DNA of 64,000 nt from Galbibacter kalidii (GCF_026241135.1 NZ_JAPFGA010000001.1:62001-126000), one strand, 5' to 3'; numbered from the stretch's first letter, positions 43,507-52,933 are shown. The notes: generated by a model not told the origin, from the sequence alone. Made by a program: numbers and translations.

Positions 43507-44802
43507 TTACAGTCCGAATACTCGTGGTAACCATAGCGTTAGTTGCGGAAAATAGGTGATCAAAAACAGGGCGAGAATCATAGCCACGAATAATGGTAAA
43601 AGTGGTTTTACTACTTTCTGAATAGTGGTATTGGCAATTCCTACACCGACAAAGAGGACAGAGCCTACGGGAGGTGTACAGAGTCCGACACACAAGTTAA
43701 GCACCATGATGATCCCAAACTGAATGGGGTCCATGCCCAATTCGGTTACTATCGGTAAAAATATAGGTGTGAATATGAGTACGGCTGGCGTCATATCCAT
43801 AAAAATCCCAACAAATAACAACAAGAGGTTGATAATAAGCAGAATGATTATAGGATTGTCGCTGATACCGAGCAATACATCGCTCATACCTTGGGGAATG
43901 TTTTCAAACGACATTACCCAAGACATACTCATCGATGCACCGATAAGCAACATTACAATAGCAGTAGTCGCTGAAGAATCCAACAAAACTTCAGGCAGAT
44001 TCTTAAAGGAAATTTCCTTATAGTAAAAACCGAGGAGTAGCGTGTAAAGCACTGCAATTGCAGAGGCTTCTGTAGCGGTAAAAATACCGGCAACGATCCC
44101 GCCAATCACTATGACCAATAAAAGTAAGCTTGGTAAAGCTTCCCAAAATGTTTTGATGACTTGTTTGAACGAACTTCTTTCCCCGACCTTGTATCCTTTC
44201 TTTTTTGCCCAAAAATAGGCCACGGTCATAAGGAACAGGCCTGTGATAATCCCCGGAATATAACCGGCCACGAAGAGTGCAGCAATAGAAACACCCCCAC
44301 TGGCCAAAGAATAAACGATCAATACATTACTCGGTGGGATAATCAATCCGGTAGTAGCAGAGGTGATGTTCACTGCGACACCAAATTCTTTGGAGTAGCC
44401 TTCTTTTTCCATTTCAGGTCCGAGTATACTTCCCATTGCTGAGGCTGAAGCCATCGCCGATCCTGCAATAGCACCCATCATCATGGCGGCAATTACATTA
44501 ATGAGTGCCAATCCCCCCGGGAGTGAACCTACAAGGGTTTTGGCAAAGGCAATAAGCCGGTGAGCAATCCCCCCTTTGTTCATCAATTGTCCCGAGAGGA
44601 TAAAGAAGGGGATGGCGAGCAAGGCAAAACTGTCCAGCCCGGTAGCCATCCGCTGGGAAACGGTGGTAAGTGCCGGCATGGTCGAAATACTTACCAACAT
44701 GGTTAATAGTGATGAGATGGCAATACTCCAGGCCACCGGTGTTCCGATAGCGAGAAGACATATAAAACTGAGAACTAAAACGAGTACGGGAATATATTCC
44801 AT
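43507..44802 (-). CDS. TRAP transporter large permease (DctM)
   Basis: 431 residues, about 12 membrane helices. DctM phrases: GTPVAWSIAISSL, MMMGAIAGSAMASASAMG, LIIPPSNVLIVYSLASGG and FMDMTPAVLIFTPIFLP. It forms the sodium-coupled membrane unit for uronate uptake with DctQ and DctP. It starts 5 bp after dctQ. Confidence 0.94.
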   Translation of the reverse strand: MEYIPVLVLVLSFICLLAIGTPVAWSIAISSLLTMLVSISTMPALTTVSQRMATGLDSFALLAIPFFILSGQLMNKGGIAHRLIAFAKTLVGSLPGGLALINVIAAMMMGAIAGSAMASASAMGSILGPEMEKEGYSKEFGVAVNITSATTGLIIPPSNVLIVYSLASGGVSIAALFVAGYIPGIITGLFLMTVAYFWAKKKGYKVGERSSFKQVIKTFWEALPSLLLLVIVIGGIVAGIFTATEASAIAVLYTLLLGFYYKEISFKNLPEVLLDSSATTAIVMLLIGASMSMSWVMSFENIPQGMSDVLLGISDNPIIILLIINLLLLFVGIFMDMTPAVLIFTPIFLPIVTELGMDPIQFGIIMVLNLCVGLCTPPVGSVLFVGVGIANTTIQKVVKPLLPLFVAMILALFLITYFPQLTLWLPRVFGL

Positions 44803-44807
44803 GGTGG

Positions 44808-45266
44808 TTATTTCTTTAAGAGGTCAGATGTTTTGTAAAATATGATAAGCAGTCCGCTAATAGGTAAAACGGTATATACTAATGCTAAAGGGACGTTCAA
44901 AGCAGGGGAGTGTTGCCCTAGGATATAACTAATATAGACCAATCTAATGCCGCCAATAACAAAGGCAAAAAGAGCAAAAAGAATGATCAGGATGTTAACG
45001 ATCCTGTACAACAAGCGCTGTGTTTTGGTGTTTGCTTTGGAGGGGAGCACGTCAATCGCTACGTGCATATTCTTTCCGGAGACGTATGCAGCACCAAGGA
45101 TACCTATCCATATCATTAAATAACGGGCCAATTCATCAGTAAAAGAACTGGGGGTTCCGGTAATATAACGGGTAAATACCTGCCATAACACGTTCACAAC
45201 CATAACGGCCATGATAACAATCAAAACCCTGCCTAATATGCGGTCTACTTTTTCTCTAAGGTTCAT
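44808..45266 (-). CDS. TRAP transporter small permease (DctQ)
   Basis: 152 residues, four membrane helices. DctQ features are VNVLWQVFTRYITGTPSSFTDELARYLMIW and GMHVAID-like NMHVAIDVLP. It is 3 bp from the dctP stop and 5 bp from dctM. Partner of the large permease. Confidence 0.92.
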   Translation of the reverse strand: MNLREKVDRILGRVLIVIMAVMVVNVLWQVFTRYITGTPSSFTDELARYLMIWIGILGAAYVSGKNMHVAIDVLPSKANTKTQRLLYRIVNILIILFALFAFVIGGIRLVYISYILGQHSPALNVPLALVYTVLPISGLLIIFYKTSDLLKK

Positions 45267-45269
45267 AAT

Positions 45270-46250
45270 TTATTTTGTTTGTTGGATTTGTTGAATAAGC
45301 GAATACATTTCTTCGTCGTCTTTGTATTGCTCATATATATTTTGAATTTTTTCAGCAAAAGGTTTTTTATCGGGATAAATCACTTCCACGCCTTCTTTTT
45401 GAACGGCTTCCAGCGCTTCTTTTTCAGAAATAGCCCAAAGTTCTCTTTGATAGGCTACCGATCTTTTTGTCGCTTCTTGTAGCCATTCTTGTTCCTGTGA
45501 ACTAAGGCTGTTCCAGAATTGGGTGCCTACTACCAAAACATCCGGTAATACCGTATGCTCATCTATGGAATAGTATTTACACACCTCGTAATGACGGGAG
45601 AGGTAAAAACTAGGCGGATTGTTCTCGGCACCATCAACTACACCTTGTTGTAGTGAGGTGTACAGCTCCCCCCATGAAATAGGCGTAGGTGAACCTCCTA
45701 AACTGCGCACCATATCCATGGCGGTAACGCTTTCCATAACCCGTATTTTCATTCCTTTAAGATCCTCCGGCGTATTTATCGGTTTGTCTTTGGTGTAAAA
45801 ACTACGGCTACCGGCATCGTAATAACACAGTCCTTTCAAACGGTATTTTTCACTTTCGTTCAGCAGTTGCTGTCCGATAGGCCCATCAAGGACATTAAAA
45901 GAATGTTGCTTGTTCCTAAAAAGAAAGGGGAGACCAAGGACTTTCATTTTGGGGGCGAAATTTTCCAATACGCCCACCGATACTTTGGTCATATCCAAAC
46001 TGCCTATTTGTAGCAATTCCAGATTTTCCCGTTCGGAACCCAACTGTTGATTAGGATAAATCTTAACACTTAGTTTTCCTCCGGAAATCTCCTTGAGGTT
46101 TTCACCCATTTTCAACATGGCTTTGTGGACAGAGTGGTTGACATCCAATCCATGTGCCAACTTTATGGTTTTGTGTTTGCTCGTTTGATTACAAGCGGTA
46201 CATGTGAAGAGTACTGCAATAGAAATGAGGAGGTAAGTGTAAGTTTTCAT
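45270..46250 (-). CDS. TRAP transporter substrate-binding protein (DctP), lipoprotein
   Basis: About 326 residues from the ATG at 46250; the frame extends to 46337 but that part overlaps the uxaC end and precedes the leader. Lipobox FTCTACNQ, so membrane-anchored. DctP motifs: LAHGLDVNHSVHKAM, KIYPNQQLGSERENLELLQIG, LKGMKIRVMESVTAMDMVR and the carboxylate-binding region PISWGELYTSLQQGVVDGAENN. Likely binds galacturonate or related monomers in the periplasm. Between uxaC and dctQ. Confidence 0.92.
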   Translation of the reverse strand: MKTYTYLLISIAVLFTCTACNQTSKHKTIKLAHGLDVNHSVHKAMLKMGENLKEISGGKLSVKIYPNQQLGSERENLELLQIGSLDMTKVSVGVLENFAPKMKVLGLPFLFRNKQHSFNVLDGPIGQQLLNESEKYRLKGLCYYDAGSRSFYTKDKPINTPEDLKGMKIRVMESVTAMDMVRSLGGSPTPISWGELYTSLQQGVVDGAENNPPSFYLSRHYEVCKYYSIDEHTVLPDVLVVGTQFWNSLSSQEQEWLQEATKRSVAYQRELWAISEKEALEAVQKEGVEVIYPDKKPFAEKIQNIYEQYKDDEEMYSLIQQIQQTK

Positions 46251-46270
46251 ATTAGTTGATCTATTAAAGT

Positions 46271-47677
46271 TTAAGAGAAATCGAAATATTCCTTGGCATT
46301 GTTGTATGAGATGTCCTGAACCAATTTTCCGATCCATTCAATATCATTGGGAAGTTCTCCTTTTTCAATCTCCTCACCAAAGATGTTACATACAATGCGG
46401 CGGAAATATTCATGCCTCGGATAGGACAAAAAGCTTCTTGAATCAGTCAGCATGCCAATAAAACAACTCAACAAGCCCATATTAGACAGGGCGTTGATCT
46501 GCTTGGTCATACCATCCTTTTGATCCAAAAACCACCAACCGGAGCCAAATTGTACTTTTCCTTTTACCGATCCGTCATTGAAGTTTCCGATCATTGTCGC
46601 TATTACTTCATTATCAGCCGGATTCAGGTTGTAAATAATGGTTTTGGTGAGTTTGTCCTTACCGTCCAATGCGTTTAAGAACTTCGAAAGGTTTTCCGCT
46701 TGCGGATAATCCCCTATGGAATCCCATCCGGTATCCGGACCGAGGGTATCCAACATTCTGGTGTTGTTGTTTCTAAGAGCTCCTATGTGGAATTGCTGTA
46801 CCCATCCAAAAGAATGATATTGCTCCGATAGGAATTGCAATACTGCGCTTTCAAATTTGAGTGTATCTTCTTTATTGATTTGTTGCCCTGTGATACGTTT
46901 TTTAAAGATAGCTGCTACTTCGGCTTCTTTAAAATCGGCATAAGGGATGAAATTCAATCCGTGGTCTGAAACCTTACAACCGTTATCGTTGAAATAGGTG
47001 ATGCGTTGTACAAGCACATCCAACAAATCTTGGTATGAGTTGATGGAAATACCTGATACTTCTTCCAGATTTTCAAGATATTCCTTGTAACCTTCATTAG
47101 CGATCATAATAGCCTTATCCGGTCTGAAAGAAGTACTGATATGTGTTTTTAATCCATTTTCGGCTATTTTTTGGTGATATTCCAATGTATCTGTAGGATC
47201 TTCGGTAGTACACACTACCTCCACATTCATTTTTGAAAGAATATTTTGGCAACTGTAGGCATCAGAATTCACTTTTTCTGAAGCAGCCTTATAGATTTCA
47301 CCGGCATTTTCTTCATTCAAAAGCTCATTGATGTCGAAATAACGGCTAAGTTCCATGTGTGTCCAATGATACAGTGGATTTCGCATGGTGTAAGGTACGG
47401 TTTTAGCCCATTTTTTAAACTTTTCTTCATCAGAAGCATTTCCGGTAATATATTTTTCATCAATACCAAGGGTTCTCATTGCTCTCCACTTATAATGATC
47501 CCCATAAATCCAGATCTGAGTCAGGTTTTCATAGACCTGGTTTTTGGCAATATCTTGAGGAGGGAGGTGACAATGATAATCGATAATTGGCATATTGCTT
47601 GCGTAGTCGTGGTACAGCGTTTTGGCATATTTATTACTAAGCAAGAAATCGTCATTGATGAATTTTTTTTGACTCAT
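46271..47677 (-). CDS. uxaC: glucuronate/galacturonate isomerase
   Basis: 468 residues, normal length. Amidohydrolase-like isomerase with metal motif IIDYHCHLPP, MRTLGI, WTHMELSRYF, FGSGWWFLDQKDGM and a late SYPRHEYFRRIVCNI. It converts D-galacturonate to D-tagaturonate (and glucuronate to fructuronate). It starts 14 bp after kduD and leads into dctP. Confidence 0.96.
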   Translation of the reverse strand: MSQKKFINDDFLLSNKYAKTLYHDYASNMPIIDYHCHLPPQDIAKNQVYENLTQIWIYGDHYKWRAMRTLGIDEKYITGNASDEEKFKKWAKTVPYTMRNPLYHWTHMELSRYFDINELLNEENAGEIYKAASEKVNSDAYSCQNILSKMNVEVVCTTEDPTDTLEYHQKIAENGLKTHISTSFRPDKAIMIANEGYKEYLENLEEVSGISINSYQDLLDVLVQRITYFNDNGCKVSDHGLNFIPYADFKEAEVAAIFKKRITGQQINKEDTLKFESAVLQFLSEQYHSFGWVQQFHIGALRNNNTRMLDTLGPDTGWDSIGDYPQAENLSKFLNALDGKDKLTKTIIYNLNPADNEVIATMIGNFNDGSVKGKVQFGSGWWFLDQKDGMTKQINALSNMGLLSCFIGMLTDSRSFLSYPRHEYFRRIVCNIFGEEIEKGELPNDIEWIGKLVQDISYNNAKEYFDFS

Positions 47678-47690
47678 TTAATTGGGGTTT

Positions 47691-48476
47691 TTATTTTTCG
47701 TTTATCGGTTTTCCAATAGTTGCTAGGATACCGCCGTCTACATAGACCACTTGGCCATTGATAAAATCACTGGCTTTTGAAGCGAGAAAAACCGCTGTTC
47801 CAGCAAGGTCTTCAGGGTTTCCCCATCGGGCTGCAGGCGTTCTGTTGATGATAAAGTCGTTAAACGGATGTCCGTCCACACGGATAGGAGCTGTTTGTGA
47901 GGTTGCAAAATAGCCCGGACCTATACCATTGACCTGAATGTTGTATTTAGCCCATTCGGTAGCTAGGTTTTGCGTCAGCATTTTAAGTCCGCCTTTTGCT
48001 GCAGCATATGCTGTAACGCTATTTCGTCCCAGTTCAGTCATCATGGAGCAGATATTGATGATCTTCCCGCCTCCACGTTCGATCATATCTCTGGCCACCA
48101 ATTGGGACATGATAAAAGCACCGACAAGATCAACGTCTATGACCCGCCTGAAATCAGAGACTTTCATATCTATGGCAAGTTCTCGTTTTATGATTCCGGC
48201 ATTGTTCACCAAGATATCGATAGGGCCTTCGTTGTTGTATATTTCCTGAACCTTTTTGGCGGCTTCTTCCTCTTCGGTAATATCAAAAATATATCCCGAA
48301 GCTTTATAACCTTTGCCTTTGTAATATTCCAAAGCCTTTTTCAGCTTTTCCGGTGTTGTGCTACTAATTACCAATTCGGCTCCGGCATCAGCCAAACCTT
48401 CAGCCATGGCCATTCCCAATCCATGAGTACCTCCGGTGACCAAGGCTCTCTTTCCTTTTAAACTAAATAAATTCAT
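47691..48476 (-). CDS. kduD: 2-deoxy-D-gluconate 3-dehydrogenase, KduD type
   Basis: 261 residues from ATG at 48476; an extension to 48530 lacks family likeness. SDR features: VTGGTHGLGMAMAEGL, NNAG, catalytic Ser and YAAAKGGL (Tyr/Lys), and the C-terminal FINGQVVYVDGG. It reduces 3-deoxy-D-glycero-2,5-hexodiulosonate to KDG, following KduI. Gluconate 5-dehydrogenase has a near-identical pattern; the neighbour kduI decides the call. Confidence 0.88.
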   Translation of the reverse strand: MNLFSLKGKRALVTGGTHGLGMAMAEGLADAGAELVISSTTPEKLKKALEYYKGKGYKASGYIFDITEEEEAAKKVQEIYNNEGPIDILVNNAGIIKRELAIDMKVSDFRRVIDVDLVGAFIMSQLVARDMIERGGGKIINICSMMTELGRNSVTAYAAAKGGLKMLTQNLATEWAKYNIQVNGIGPGYFATSQTAPIRVDGHPFNDFIINRTPAARWGNPEDLAGTAVFLASKASDFINGQVVYVDGGILATIGKPINEK

Positions 48477-48548
48477 GTGTTTAATTTTTTTTGCAATGGC
48501 CATAATATGCAAAAAAATTGTTGCACACATGGAACCGCTGCATTCCAG

Positions 48549-48563
48549 CCTGCGGCAGGCAGG
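48549..48563. repeat. short palindromic element between kduI and kduD
   Basis: CCTGCGGCAGGCAGG, a shortened relative of the CTGCC-N4-GGCAG palindromes, in the 124-bp gap between kduI and kduD. Confidence 0.4.
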
Positions 48564-48600
48564 TATTGATTAATAAAATTTATACTCGTTTCATTGTTTT

Positions 48601-49437
48601 TTATTTTAATTCGTCCGGTGCTACTACATCCATATCTCCATAATCCAGATTTTCACCTGCCATCCCCCAAATAAATGAATAGTTGGAAGTTCCGCAACCC
48701 GAGTGGATAGACCATTCAGGTGATAGAACCGCTTGATGGTTTTGCATGAAAATATGTCTGGTGTTTTGGGGCTCTCCCATAAAGTGACACACGGTTTGAC
48801 CGTCTTCCAGATCAAAATAAAAATAGGCTTCCATTCTTCTGGTATGGGTATGGGCCGGCATGGTATTCCACACATTTCCCGGTTGTAGTTCGGTGACCCC
48901 CATTTGTAGCTGGCAAGTCTCTACAATGCTGTTGACCAATAGTTTATTTAAAATTCTTTTGTTGGCATACTTTTCATCACCCAACTCGATGATCTCGGCA
49001 TCCTCACGTCCCACTTTTTTAGTTGGGAATTTGTGATGTGCCGGTGCAGAGTTGATATAGAACAAGGCTTGTTCTCCTTTGGCGGAAGCAAATGAGACAT
49101 CTTTACATTCTTTTCCTACGTAAAGCGCTTCTTTTTTATTGAGCTCATATTCCGTTCCGTCTACGGTTACAACTCCTTTTCCACCTACATTGATAACTCC
49201 TAGTTCTCTTCTGTCAAGAAAGTTCTCTGATTTCAAATGATCAAAAGTTTCCAGTTTAAGTGCCTTTTTTACAGGCATTGCACCACCTACAATATAGCGA
49301 TCGTACATGGAATATGTAAGTTGTATTTGATCTTCTACAAAAGTGGGAGGTAAAAGAAAGTGCTCTCTTAATTCCTGTGTTCCATAATTTCGTGCATCCA
49401 CAGGATGTGATGCATATCTAAAATCTACGTTTGTCAT
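48601..49437 (-). CDS. kduI: 5-keto-4-deoxyuronate isomerase
   Basis: 278 residues from ATG at 49437; the 11-codon upstream extension would cross the operator side and has no likeness. Cupin fold with RYASHPVDARNYGTQELREHF, zinc-ligand set MPAHTHTRRMEAYFYFDL (His, His, Glu) and a late His in WSIHSGCGT. It isomerises the unsaturated-uronate product 5-keto-4-deoxyuronate. First gene of the kdu-uxa-TRAP operon. Confidence 0.96.
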   Translation of the reverse strand: MTNVDFRYASHPVDARNYGTQELREHFLLPPTFVEDQIQLTYSMYDRYIVGGAMPVKKALKLETFDHLKSENFLDRRELGVINVGGKGVVTVDGTEYELNKKEALYVGKECKDVSFASAKGEQALFYINSAPAHHKFPTKKVGREDAEIIELGDEKYANKRILNKLLVNSIVETCQLQMGVTELQPGNVWNTMPAHTHTRRMEAYFYFDLEDGQTVCHFMGEPQNTRHIFMQNHQAVLSPEWSIHSGCGTSNYSFIWGMAGENLDYGDMDVVAPDELK

Positions 49438-49453
49438 AGTTAAAATGGTTAAT

Positions 49454-49500
49454 TGTAATCGATTACACAAATATATATTAAAATTCTTAGAATTTGCAAA
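49454..49500 (-). promoter_or_regulatory. promoter with LacI-type operator before kduI
   Basis: On the minus strand TTTG (49497-49500), 21 bp, TATATTTG (49468-49475, exact TAnnTTTG), then immediately the perfect palindrome TGTAATCGATTACA (49454-49467). The operator covers the expected start of transcription, 17 bp before the ATG. It is the best of the three matching sites. Confidence 0.8.
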
Positions 49501-50026
49501 TTATCAAAAAAAGCTCACTTTTTTTATTTAATCGTACTTTAATTTATCTATAAAGCAGTGATGTTTATAAAGAAATAGGGGAATGCATGGTGTTATTAAT
49601 AAGATAATTCCTTATTTGATAGGTAAGTGAATGTCTAAAAATCAAAACATAATGGAAATCACTGGCTTAAAATCTTAAATTATGCAGATTCTATAGGTGA
49701 AATGTGAAGGTCTTTATAGAAAGATTGTGACTTTTATTGGTTTTCTGTGTCTTAATAACTAAAAGCATAAGGTTCAGACGTTATTGTCTTGCTGATGACA
49801 AGAATAAATATCATATTCGCGCTGGTTAAAAAAATACCAAGGCTCCCCCCTAGTTCTTCTGGATATATTTTATAGACCTTCCACTTATGCTTTTTTATGT
49901 AAAAATCAATTGTACAATTGATTTGGCTTAAACCCGGCTATCAAGGGTTAAGATGTTTATTGCACTTTTAAATAAATACAATGCATTGTAAGCAATATCT
50001 GTATTTTGTAAATAAAAAAAAATCAT
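49501..50026. other. intergenic region without identified gene
   Basis: About 525 bp of AT-rich DNA between the divergent kduI and receiver-domain genes. No coding frame, clear terminator or repeat was identified. It must contain the promoter of the 50-54 kb operon; no good TAnnTTTG was placed. Confidence 0.4.
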
Positions 50027-50413
50027 ATGTGTGTTGATTCAGTAAAGATACTTATAGTTGAAGACAGTCAGTTGACCATAAAAATACTGGAGCATATACT
50101 GTCCAAAGAAGGTTATCGGCTTACTATAGCAAAGGACGGTTTACAAGCTATTGAGATTATTCCTGAGCTACGTCCGGATATTGTACTTACCGATGTGCAA
50201 ATGCCATACAAGGGAGGTTTTGAGGTTATTAATTTTGTTAAACAGTATTATAAGGAGATCCCTATAATGGTTGTTTCTGCATATGGTGATGACGAGGGGA
50301 CTATTACAAAGGCCTTTGACTTAGGACTTGATGATCTGATCTCCAAACCCTTTAACCCCAAGGAATTATTGTTGAGAATTAAAAGATTGCTGATTAATAA
50401 AACAATTTTATAA
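50027..50413 (+). CDS. stand-alone response regulator receiver domain
   Basis: 128 residues, one REC domain and no output domain. Acidic pocket in ILIVEDSQ, phospho-acceptor Asp in DIVLTDVQMP, Thr/Ser switch in MVVSAYG and Lys in ISKPFNP. It starts an operon, with the HEAT gene 3 bp downstream. It may control the glycosyltransferase by protein contact, in the place that c-di-GMP sensors take in other exopolysaccharide systems; this is inference. No histidine kinase is nearby. Confidence 0.9.
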   Translation: MCVDSVKILIVEDSQLTIKILEHILSKEGYRLTIAKDGLQAIEIIPELRPDIVLTDVQMPYKGGFEVINFVKQYYKEIPIMVVSAYGDDEGTITKAFDLGLDDLISKPFNPKELLLRIKRLLINKTIL

Positions 50414-50416
50414 CAT

Positions 50417-51496
50417 ATGAGTATTATAGAACAGATATTGAAGTTTTTTACCATTCCATTGTTGTCAACTTCATTTTTGTTGTTATTCTTTATATTATTT
50501 ATAAGTAGGATATTATTTGAAAAACAACAACGAAAAAAAAATGCTGTAGGGGATAAAATAGATACTTTTTTGATTACCCATGTTTTTGGGTTTGATGATT
50601 CTGATCCTTTATTTATTGAGCATGCCAAAACACTTACTTCTGAAATACCGTTTAATGAAAAATGGTGCAAAGAATTCTTTATCACGAAATTGATCAATCT
50701 TAAACATGATGTTAAATCGGCTTCTTTTCAAATATTAAAACTATACGAGGCTTTGGACTTATATAAACACAGTATTGAGTTGATAAGAAATAGGAGATGG
50801 TACCAGAAAGGAATTGGTTTTTATCACTTTCAGGCTTTAGGGTTTACCTCTGGAATCAAGTATATAAAACCGTATATGCACCACAAAAATGAAAAATTAC
50901 GTTCCAATGCCTACACAGCTCTGCTATATTTAACAGAGGAGCCTATGGATTTTCTTTCGGAATATCACCGTCCCATACTTAAGGCCAGTGAGCATAAGGT
51001 TATCAATATCCTGTATGAGAAAAAACCAACCTTGCCCTTGCCAGGAAATATTGACCAATGGCTGGAGGTGAAAAATGAATCTATAGTAAGATTGGGGATA
51101 AAGATCATGGTGTTCCACAATTATATAGGCGCCTCAGAAAAATTAATAGCCTTGTTGGCTTCTCCAAATCGAAGTATACGAAGGGAAGCTATAGAGGCTA
51201 TAGAGGAGCTTTACCTTTTTGAAGCAGAAAATGATGTGTTAGAGCTGTTTAAAACCAGTACATCCAAAAGAGAGCAGAAACTGATTTTAAATACATTAAG
51301 TGTTATAGGCTCAAAACTTACTATTAATTTTATTGCAGACTTGCTTAAGGATCCTTTGATTACTAGTGATATTAAGTTGCAGGCGGTAAAATGTATAAAA
51401 GAACTCGATGCAAGCTATCTGAATACTCATTCTGAATTAAGGACTTCTGAGATTGTTAAGATGGAGCTGCATACGCAAAATTTTTTGGTAGTATGA
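50417..51496 (+). CDS. membrane-anchored HEAT-repeat protein
   Basis: 359 residues. An N-terminal membrane helix (about 13-34, LLSTSFLLLFFILFI) is followed by a basic stretch and cytosolic alpha-helical repeats; HEAT-like units are clearest at about 130-180 and 235-345 (RSIRREAIEAIEELY, EQKLILNTLSVIGSK). Such repeats are protein-binding scaffolds. The stop overlaps the GT2 start by 4 bp (ATGA), pointing to stoichiometric production with the synthase. Confidence 0.75.
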   Translation: MSIIEQILKFFTIPLLSTSFLLLFFILFISRILFEKQQRKKNAVGDKIDTFLITHVFGFDDSDPLFIEHAKTLTSEIPFNEKWCKEFFITKLINLKHDVKSASFQILKLYEALDLYKHSIELIRNRRWYQKGIGFYHFQALGFTSGIKYIKPYMHHKNEKLRSNAYTALLYLTEEPMDFLSEYHRPILKASEHKVINILYEKKPTLPLPGNIDQWLEVKNESIVRLGIKIMVFHNYIGASEKLIALLASPNRSIRREAIEAIEELYLFEAENDVLELFKTSTSKREQKLILNTLSVIGSKLTINFIADLLKDPLITSDIKLQAVKCIKELDASYLNTHSELRTSEIVKMELHTQNFLVV

Positions 51497-52932
51497 TAGA
51501 GGATTTTTCTGGAACATTCTTAAATGGCTTTAATAATTTTATCGCTGTATATTACAGTATCTATATACTCATTTATTTGTTTTTAGCCATACTCTCTGTC
51601 GTTGCCATTAAAAAGTATGTGAATGCTAAACACTTTCTTCCCGAAAGAGTACTTACCGCTACCAAACACACTAAGGGTGTCTCGGTTATCGCTCCGGCAT
51701 ATAATGAAGGGAAAACAATTATCTATAATGTAAAATCCTTGCTGTCTTTAAACTACCCCAAGTTTGAGCTGATCATCATTAATGACGGAAGTGAGGATGA
51801 TACTATGGAGAAGTTAATAGCGGAATTCGACCTGGTCAAAGTAAGTTTCTACTATCAGGAAGCGATTAAGACCAGACCTGTAAGAGGTCATTATAAATCC
51901 ACCAACCCGATATATTCAAATCTTATTGTGGTTGACAAAGAAAATGGCAAAAGTAAAGCAGATGCTTCTAATGCGGGTATAAACACTTCACAATATCCAT
52001 TGTTTATATGTACTGATGTGGACTGTATCTTACAAAAGGATACCATAACAAAACTGATAAAACCCTTTGTGGAAAACAAAAGGAAGGTGATTGCTACGGG
52101 TGCAACCATACGTATTTCCAATGGTTCAGTGGTAAAAGAAGGTTATTTACTGGATATGCATTACCCCAAAAGATGGTATCCTCGGTTTCAGGAATTAGAA
52201 TACGTACGCACTTTTTTATTTGGAAGAATGGCCTGGAGTCAGATCAATTCACTTTTATTGGTCTCTGGGGGATTGGGGATGTTCGATAAAGAAATTGTCG
52301 TTGCGGTAGGGGGGTATTGGGATCAATCTCTGGGAGAAGATATGGAATTGATTACCCGGATGCGAAAATATATGCACCAGCAAAAACAAGATTTTCTTAT
52401 AAAGTATATCCCAGAATCCTTATGTTGGACAGAAGTGCCGGATACCAGAAAGATCTTTATGCGACAACGAACAAGATGGGGTAGAGGTCTGATACAAACC
52501 CTCTCAAGACATAAGGAAATTTTACTGAACCCTAAATACGGTAGGACGGGACTATTTGTGTTTCCATACTATTTCTTATACGAATTTTTGGCTCCAATTA
52601 TAGAGGTTATTGGACTCCTAGTGATTGTTATTCAATTTTGTTTTACAGATAATATTACCAATACATTTATTTTTTGGGTGACAGCATCAGCTTATCTTTT
52701 TTATATTAACATAACCATGCTAGCCATATTGATCGATGAACTTTTGTATAAGAGTTATGCCAGCACAAAGGAAATTCTGACCCTTGTAGGGCTTGTTTTG
52801 GTAGAACCTATTGTGTACCATCCGGTGAATATATATGCCGTTTTAAAGGGATACGTGCATTTCTTTATAAGGAAAGAGAAGAAATGGGGTAAAATGAACC
52901 GAAGAGGATATCAAACCGAAAATGCACTTTAA
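51493..52932 (+). CDS. processive GT2 glycosyltransferase (PgaC/BcsA-like synthase)
   Basis: 479 residues. One N-terminal helix (about 18-40), cytosolic GT-A domain (60-340) and three or more C-terminal helices (350-470). Catalytic signatures: IINDGSEDD (Asp98), TDVDC (Asp175, Asp177), GED (282-283) and QRTRW (325-329, the QxxRW of processive synthases). It should polymerise a UDP-sugar and extrude the chain through the inner membrane. No PilZ domain, so control by c-di-GMP is not evident. Closest well-known type by eye is poly-N-acetylglucosamine synthase; the sugar is not determinable. Confidence 0.88.
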   Translation: MIEDFSGTFLNGFNNFIAVYYSIYILIYLFLAILSVVAIKKYVNAKHFLPERVLTATKHTKGVSVIAPAYNEGKTIIYNVKSLLSLNYPKFELIIINDGSEDDTMEKLIAEFDLVKVSFYYQEAIKTRPVRGHYKSTNPIYSNLIVVDKENGKSKADASNAGINTSQYPLFICTDVDCILQKDTITKLIKPFVENKRKVIATGATIRISNGSVVKEGYLLDMHYPKRWYPRFQELEYVRTFLFGRMAWSQINSLLLVSGGLGMFDKEIVVAVGGYWDQSLGEDMELITRMRKYMHQQKQDFLIKYIPESLCWTEVPDTRKIFMRQRTRWGRGLIQTLSRHKEILLNPKYGRTGLFVFPYYFLYEFLAPIIEVIGLLVIVIQFCFTDNITNTFIFWVTASAYLFYINITMLAILIDELLYKSYASTKEILTLVGLVLVEPIVYHPVNIYAVLKGYVHFFIRKEKKWGKMNRRGYQTENAL

Positions 52933-52933
52933 G

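Noticed and set aside
47578-47591. AATCGATAATT in the uxaC gene as another LacI operator
   Set aside because: It encodes the conserved IDYHC metal motif of UxaC and lacks the flanking TGT/ACA of the operator.
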